Source of the DNA: Frisingicoccus sp902471845
Lineage (GTDB): Bacteria; Bacillota; Clostridia; Lachnospirales; Lachnospiraceae
DNA length: 64,000 nucleotides
Assembly: GCF_047030795.1 (NCBI RefSeq)
Contig: NZ_JBKYIC010000008.1
Direction: 5' to 3' (one strand)
The notes beneath the pieces were generated by a model. The model searched no databases and was not told where the DNA came from. It worked only from the letters and a program-made list of their open reading frames with translations. Positions 60,924 through 64,000 of the stretch are shown here, piece after piece; position 1 is the first letter of the stretch, and each line of letters begins with the position of its first letter. A program made the position numbers and the translations under genes.

Positions 60924-61208
60924 ATGAAGAAATTGAGTGTTGAAGCGAAGTTAGGCCTTGACTTATTCCATACGGATGAAGAGAACTCTCATATCGATGT
61001 AGACCTTGAGTGTACAGATGAAGAGGAAATCAGAAAACTCGTTCTGGCCTGTCCGGCAGAATGCTATAAGTACATTGATGGAAAGTTTAGCTTCTCATAT
61101 CTTGGATGCCTTGAGTGCGGAACCTGCAGAGTTCTTTCCCGTGATAAGATAGTTAAAGGATGGAAACATCCACATGGTGAAATCGGGGTATCTTTCAGAC
61201 AGGGTTGA
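60924..61208 (+). CDS. fixX: FixX-type ferredoxin
   Basis: A 94-residue ferredoxin-like protein. ACPAECYKYIDGKFSFSYLGCLECGTCRV contains the four Cys expected for one 4Fe-4S cluster in the FixX arrangement (one Cys before the YK segment, then CxxCxxC). It is the partner subunit of FixC, encoded one base after its stop. In ETF:quinone oxidoreductases of mitochondria the same two parts are fused in one chain. Confidence 0.9.
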   Translation: MKKLSVEAKLGLDLFHTDEENSHIDVDLECTDEEEIRKLVLACPAECYKYIDGKFSFSYLGCLECGTCRVLSRDKIVKGWKHPHGEIGVSFRQG

Positions 61209-61221
61209 TAGACCGTGATAT

Positions 61222-61260
61222 AATGAGTCACATCAGAGTGAGACTTTGGTGTGACTCATT
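61222..61260 (+). other. Intercistronic hairpin between fixX and the first arsA-like gene
   Basis: Eleven-bp perfect stem AATGAGTCACA / TGTGACTCATT with a 17-nt loop and no T-run. It may shield the upstream transcript or set a different expression level for the ATPase genes. Confidence 0.55.
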
Positions 61261-61281
61261 TACTACATTGGAGGAATGTAA

Positions 61282-62490
61282 ATGGGCAGAATTATTATTT
61301 TTACCGGTAAAGGCGGCGTGGGAAAGACCAGTGTGGCGGCTGCTCATGCCATAGTCTCGGCTGACGAAGGGAAAAACACCCTGCTTGTCAGCGCAGATAT
61401 GGCGCACAATCTTGGAGATATTTTTGAGACGGAAGTCGGCAGACATGTAAAAAAGGTAAGAGAGAATCTGTTTCTGTTGGAGCTGGACCCGGATATGCTT
61501 ATGAAAGAAGAATTTCCGAATGTCAATAAGGCCATCACATCACTGATGGGCAGTTCGGGGGCGGCACTGGGAAATGCGGGGGATAATTTTATGATTCCCG
61601 GATTTGAGAACCTGTTTTCATTGATGAAGATTAAGGATATTTATGAGAGCGGTGAGTACGACAGGATTATCGTAGACTGTGCACCGACAGGCGAGACATT
61701 ATCGCTCCTGAAGCTGCCGGAGCTGCTCACATGGTATATGGAAAAGTTTTTCCCGGTGGGTAAAGTGATGGTTCGGGTGCTGGCTCCGGTGTCAAAGGTT
61801 AAATATAAAGTGAGCCTTCCAACGCATCAGGCGATGAATGAGATTGAAGAGATGCATGGCCAGATGGTTCTGTTACAGGAACTTCTTAAGAATCCGGAGG
61901 TCTGCAGCGTACGCCTTGTGTGTGTGCCGGAAAAAATGGTTGTCGAAGAGACAAAACGTAATTTTATGTATTTAAATTTGTACGACTATCAGGTCGATGG
62001 GGTTTTTATCAATCGTATTCTGCCGGATGATACGGGCAGCGAATTTATGAACCGATGGCGGGACATACAGAAAAAATATATTGATGAGCTTGAGAGAGTA
62101 TTTGCGGAAGTGCCGGTGACAAAGATACCGTGGTATTCGAAAGAGGTACGCGGAAAAGAAGCGATCGAACATCTGGCCGGCGATGTATTGAAGATACCGA
62201 ACCTTTTTGAGGTAAATGTGCAGAGAGAAAAAGAGACCTATGATGTCATTGACGGCGGATATTGTCTGTCGATTAAGCTCCCGGGGGCTGAGGCGGATAA
62301 AGTTAACGTTACTGTGCATGATATGGATGTAGATATAAAAGTAAATAATTACAACCGATGTATTCCTCTTCCGAATACGCTGAGGGGAGCACAGGTTACG
62401 GATGTATGCTTTCAGGAAGATACACTTCAAATCTGCCTGAAAGTGGAGGAAAGGACGGAGGAAACCGGAAAGGATGTGAAGCAGCCATGA
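61282..62490 (+). CDS. ArsA/Get3-type ATPase with Hsp20-like tail, first copy
   Basis: A 402-residue soluble ATPase of the SIMIBI class. Motifs: deviant Walker A FTGKGGVGKTS, SADMAHNLGD (switch I), IIVDCAPTGETLSLL (switch II) and the family segment LYDYQVDGVFINRILPDD. Residues ~310-395 form a small beta domain (YCLSIKLPGAEADKVNVTVHDMDVDIKV) matching the ArsA Hsp20-like type. The zinc CxxC of eukaryotic Get3 is absent and no arsenite pump (arsB) is near, so arsenic export is unlikely. Delivery of a membrane or redox protein, or ATP-driven reductive activation, are speculative alternatives. Confidence 0.87.
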   Translation: MGRIIIFTGKGGVGKTSVAAAHAIVSADEGKNTLLVSADMAHNLGDIFETEVGRHVKKVRENLFLLELDPDMLMKEEFPNVNKAITSLMGSSGAALGNAGDNFMIPGFENLFSLMKIKDIYESGEYDRIIVDCAPTGETLSLLKLPELLTWYMEKFFPVGKVMVRVLAPVSKVKYKVSLPTHQAMNEIEEMHGQMVLLQELLKNPEVCSVRLVCVPEKMVVEETKRNFMYLNLYDYQVDGVFINRILPDDTGSEFMNRWRDIQKKYIDELERVFAEVPVTKIPWYSKEVRGKEAIEHLAGDVLKIPNLFEVNVQREKETYDVIDGGYCLSIKLPGAEADKVNVTVHDMDVDIKVNNYNRCIPLPNTLRGAQVTDVCFQEDTLQICLKVEERTEETGKDVKQP

Positions 62491-63653
62491 GAATTCTTAT
62501 CTATACCGGTAAGGGCGGCGTTGGAAAGACGAGTATTGCGGCCGCTACCGCTGTAAATATCGCACTCTCCGGGAAAAAGGTCCTTGTTATGAGTACGGAC
62601 CAGGCTCATAGCCTGGCAGATTCTCTGGATATGCCGTTGGGGTTTGAACCGACAGCGGTTTTTGAAGGACTTCAGGCGCTGGAGATTGATCCGGTGGCCG
62701 AAAGTACAAAGGCGTGGGGAAATCTGCGGGATTATCTCAAACAGATTATTTCTGAGAAAGCCAACGGAGGAATTGCGGCTGATGAAGTGTTGCTGTTCCC
62801 GGGACTGGATGAGCTGTTTTCCCTGCTGAAAATTCTGGATGCCTATGAAAGCGGCGCATATGACGTCATTATTGTAGACTGTGCGCCGACGGGAGAAACC
62901 CTGTCTCTGCTCAGATATCCGGAGCGTTTAGGCGTTCTGGCGGACAAATTGCTGCCGTCCGTGCGCAGCATGAATAGTGCACTGGGAGGGTTCATATCCC
63001 GAAAGACCCAGGTGCCGAAGCCGAGAGATCAGGTGTTTGAGGAATTTGATAAGCTGGTCAAACGTCTTGCGCAGCTGCAGAAAGTCCTGAAAAACAGAGA
63101 GCTTGCCAGCATGCGTATCGTGACGACGCCGGAGCGTATCGTTATGGACGAGGCGCGTCGCAGCTATACCTGGATTAACGAGTATGATTTTGGTGTGGAT
63201 GCCATTTATGTGAATAAAATTTATCCGGAAGAAGCGATGCAGGGATATTTTGCGGGGTGGACAGATATGCAGGCAGAAAGCCTCAGTCTCGCGGAGCAGA
63301 GCTTTGGCGACTGTAAGGTTTTTAAGCTGATGCTGCAGGAAGACGAGCTTCGGGGAATTGAAACTTTGAAATCGGTTGGCTGTGAACTTTATGCCGAGTC
63401 TGATCCGGAAACCGTATTCAGCCGCGAACAGGCTTTCAGAATGGAAGATGAGCAGGGAACACGGCTTTTTATTGTCAAACTTCCGTATGTGTCCGAAAAA
63501 GATATTGATGTTTCCAAGGACGGAGAAGATTTGATTCTTGTTGTGCGTAATCAGACAAGACGTTTCCATCTGCCGGATAAAGTACGCAGAAGAAAAATGA
63601 CAGAGTGGTCATTTGATAATGGCGAACTTCGTATTCGGTTTGATTATGACTAA
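62487..63653 (+). CDS. ArsA/Get3-type ATPase with Hsp20-like tail, second copy
   Basis: A 388-residue paralogue of the preceding protein: YTGKGGVGKTSIAAATAVN, MSTDQAHSLADSLD, IIVDCAPTGETLSLLRYPE, INEYDFGVDAIYVNKIYPEE. The C-terminal ~80 residues are an Hsp20-like strand-rich domain (LFIVKLPYVSEKDIDVSKDGEDLILVV). The ATG overlaps the first copy's stop (ATGA), so the two are co-translated and probably form a heterodimer, since ArsA enzymes need paired nucleotide sites. The longer frame from 62358 is rejected. Confidence 0.88.
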   Translation: MRILIYTGKGGVGKTSIAAATAVNIALSGKKVLVMSTDQAHSLADSLDMPLGFEPTAVFEGLQALEIDPVAESTKAWGNLRDYLKQIISEKANGGIAADEVLLFPGLDELFSLLKILDAYESGAYDVIIVDCAPTGETLSLLRYPERLGVLADKLLPSVRSMNSALGGFISRKTQVPKPRDQVFEEFDKLVKRLAQLQKVLKNRELASMRIVTTPERIVMDEARRSYTWINEYDFGVDAIYVNKIYPEEAMQGYFAGWTDMQAESLSLAEQSFGDCKVFKLMLQEDELRGIETLKSVGCELYAESDPETVFSREQAFRMEDEQGTRLFIVKLPYVSEKDIDVSKDGEDLILVVRNQTRRFHLPDKVRRRKMTEWSFDNGELRIRFDYD

Positions 63654-63671
63654 TGTGGGAAGGTGTAAGTT

Positions 63672-64000
63672 ATGGAAGAGAAAAAAGATATTGGGCTCAG
63701 TTATCTGCGCCAGTTAGACATGAATCCTCCGAAAGAAAGTAAGCTGCTCTATTTTCAGTTCAGCGCAAAATACGGAGAAACGACAGGACGTAAGATGCTT
63801 ACGGATCTTTACCGTAAAATTCGTGAGTTTGAAGAAAATCCGGAATATCTCAGAGAATTTTATGAGATGAAAAATGAGTCATTGGACAAAGCTTTACTTT
63901 TTAACGGCGGATATCAGGCGGATAATTACAGACAGATCTGCAACTGGATTGTCGAGAATCATGATGTTTTTGGAAAAGAGATTTTGGATGCCGGATGCGA
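63672..64000 (+). CDS. SAM-dependent methyltransferase, 5' part only
   Basis: The gene starts at ATG 63672 with AAGGTG upstream and is cut by the window end after 109 codons. The visible part is a helical leader (LSYLRQLDMNPPKESKLLYF, YRKIREFEENPEYLREFYEM) followed by FGKEILDAGC, the start of a class I SAM-binding motif. It follows the second ATPase gene by 18 bp. The methyl acceptor is unknown; it could act on the same product as the MenG-like enzyme. Confidence 0.65.
   Translation, partial: MEEKKDIGLSYLRQLDMNPPKESKLLYFQFSAKYGETTGRKMLTDLYRKIREFEENPEYLREFYEMKNESLDKALLFNGGYQADNYRQICNWIVENHDVFGKEILDAGC

Noticed and set aside
61282..63653. Arsenic resistance operon
   Set aside because: ArsA-type ATPases are present, but there is no arsB, arsR, arsC or arsD, and the ATPases carry Hsp20-like tails.
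1..64000. CRISPR array, tRNA, rRNA or prophage
   Set aside because: No regularly spaced repeats, tRNA-like cloverleaf sequence, rRNA segment or phage structural gene was recognised by eye. A dedicated scan was not possible.

Overview
The window looks like chromosomal DNA of a spore-forming, anaerobic member of the Lachnospiraceae (class Clostridia). The evidence is the spore-coat genes cotJA-cotJB-cotJC, strong AGGAGG-type ribosome sites, consensus TTGACA/TATAAT promoters, lipoprotein transporters with Thr/Glu/Ala-rich linkers, an ECF sigma factor paired with a DUF4179-type anti-sigma factor, and a mid-40s GC content. I cannot name the species. I saw no rRNA, tRNA, CRISPR array or prophage.

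Layout. 0-2.5 kb: cotJ operon and a lipid-kinase-like gene on the minus strand. The 3' end of cotJC appears to be replaced by foreign sequence at the left edge. 2.5-6.6 kb: aspartokinase, a 33-residue small protein and a polar amino acid ABC transporter. 6.6-11.7 kb: an SPFH membrane protein and a ribbon-helix-helix protein behind a perfect palindrome, running straight into deoC-cdd-deoB, then a duplicated CmpB-type membrane protein. 11.7-17.6 kb: DUF3842 and release factor 3 (minus strand), a membrane-anchored EEP-family hydrolase, a sigma/anti-sigma pair and a Cys-tailed unknown. 17.7-26.7 kb: citrate synthase, LarA, a PF00882-like protein, cysK, MarR and DtxR-like regulators, PEP carboxykinase and a DUF885 lipoprotein. 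26.9-37.4 kb: metG, two half-size chromate-type transporters with a divergent LysR gene, tatD, a VanY-type peptidase, a metallophosphoesterase, rsmA and two less characterised proteins. 37.5-39.9 kb: a lower-GC MATE/AraC pair. 39.9-46.7 kb: a XRE-cupin regulator divergent from a purine-type deaminase and a BMP/YufOPQ-type nucleoside ABC transporter. 46.8-53.9 kb: a YitT protein, an IS110-family element, topB, azlCD with a divergent LysR gene, and a small unknown.

The most unusual part is the last 9.8 kb (54.2 kb to the right edge). One co-directional, tightly packed set of ten genes follows a good promoter and an upstream inverted repeat. The genes are a LUD-domain protein, a LUD/ferredoxin/CCG fusion oxidoreductase, a trans-polyprenyl diphosphate synthase, a UbiA-type aromatic prenyltransferase, a UbiE/MenG-type methyltransferase, FixC and FixX (ETF:quinone oxidoreductase-like), two ArsA/Get3-type ATPases that each carry an Hsp20-like tail, and a methyltransferase cut off by the window end. 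I read this as a dedicated prenyl-quinone (or prenylated aromatic cofactor) synthesis and electron-transfer module in an organism group usually regarded as lacking quinones. The ring-forming genes and the ETF subunits are not in the window, and the role of the ATPases is unknown.

Regulatory logic visible in the sequence includes palindromes at the SPFH/RHH/deo promoter and the larA promoter, an attenuator-like terminator after the amino-acid-binding lipoprotein, a terminator-like hairpin that buries the ribosome site of the gene at 35571, and a transporter permease whose best start codon appears to be AUA.
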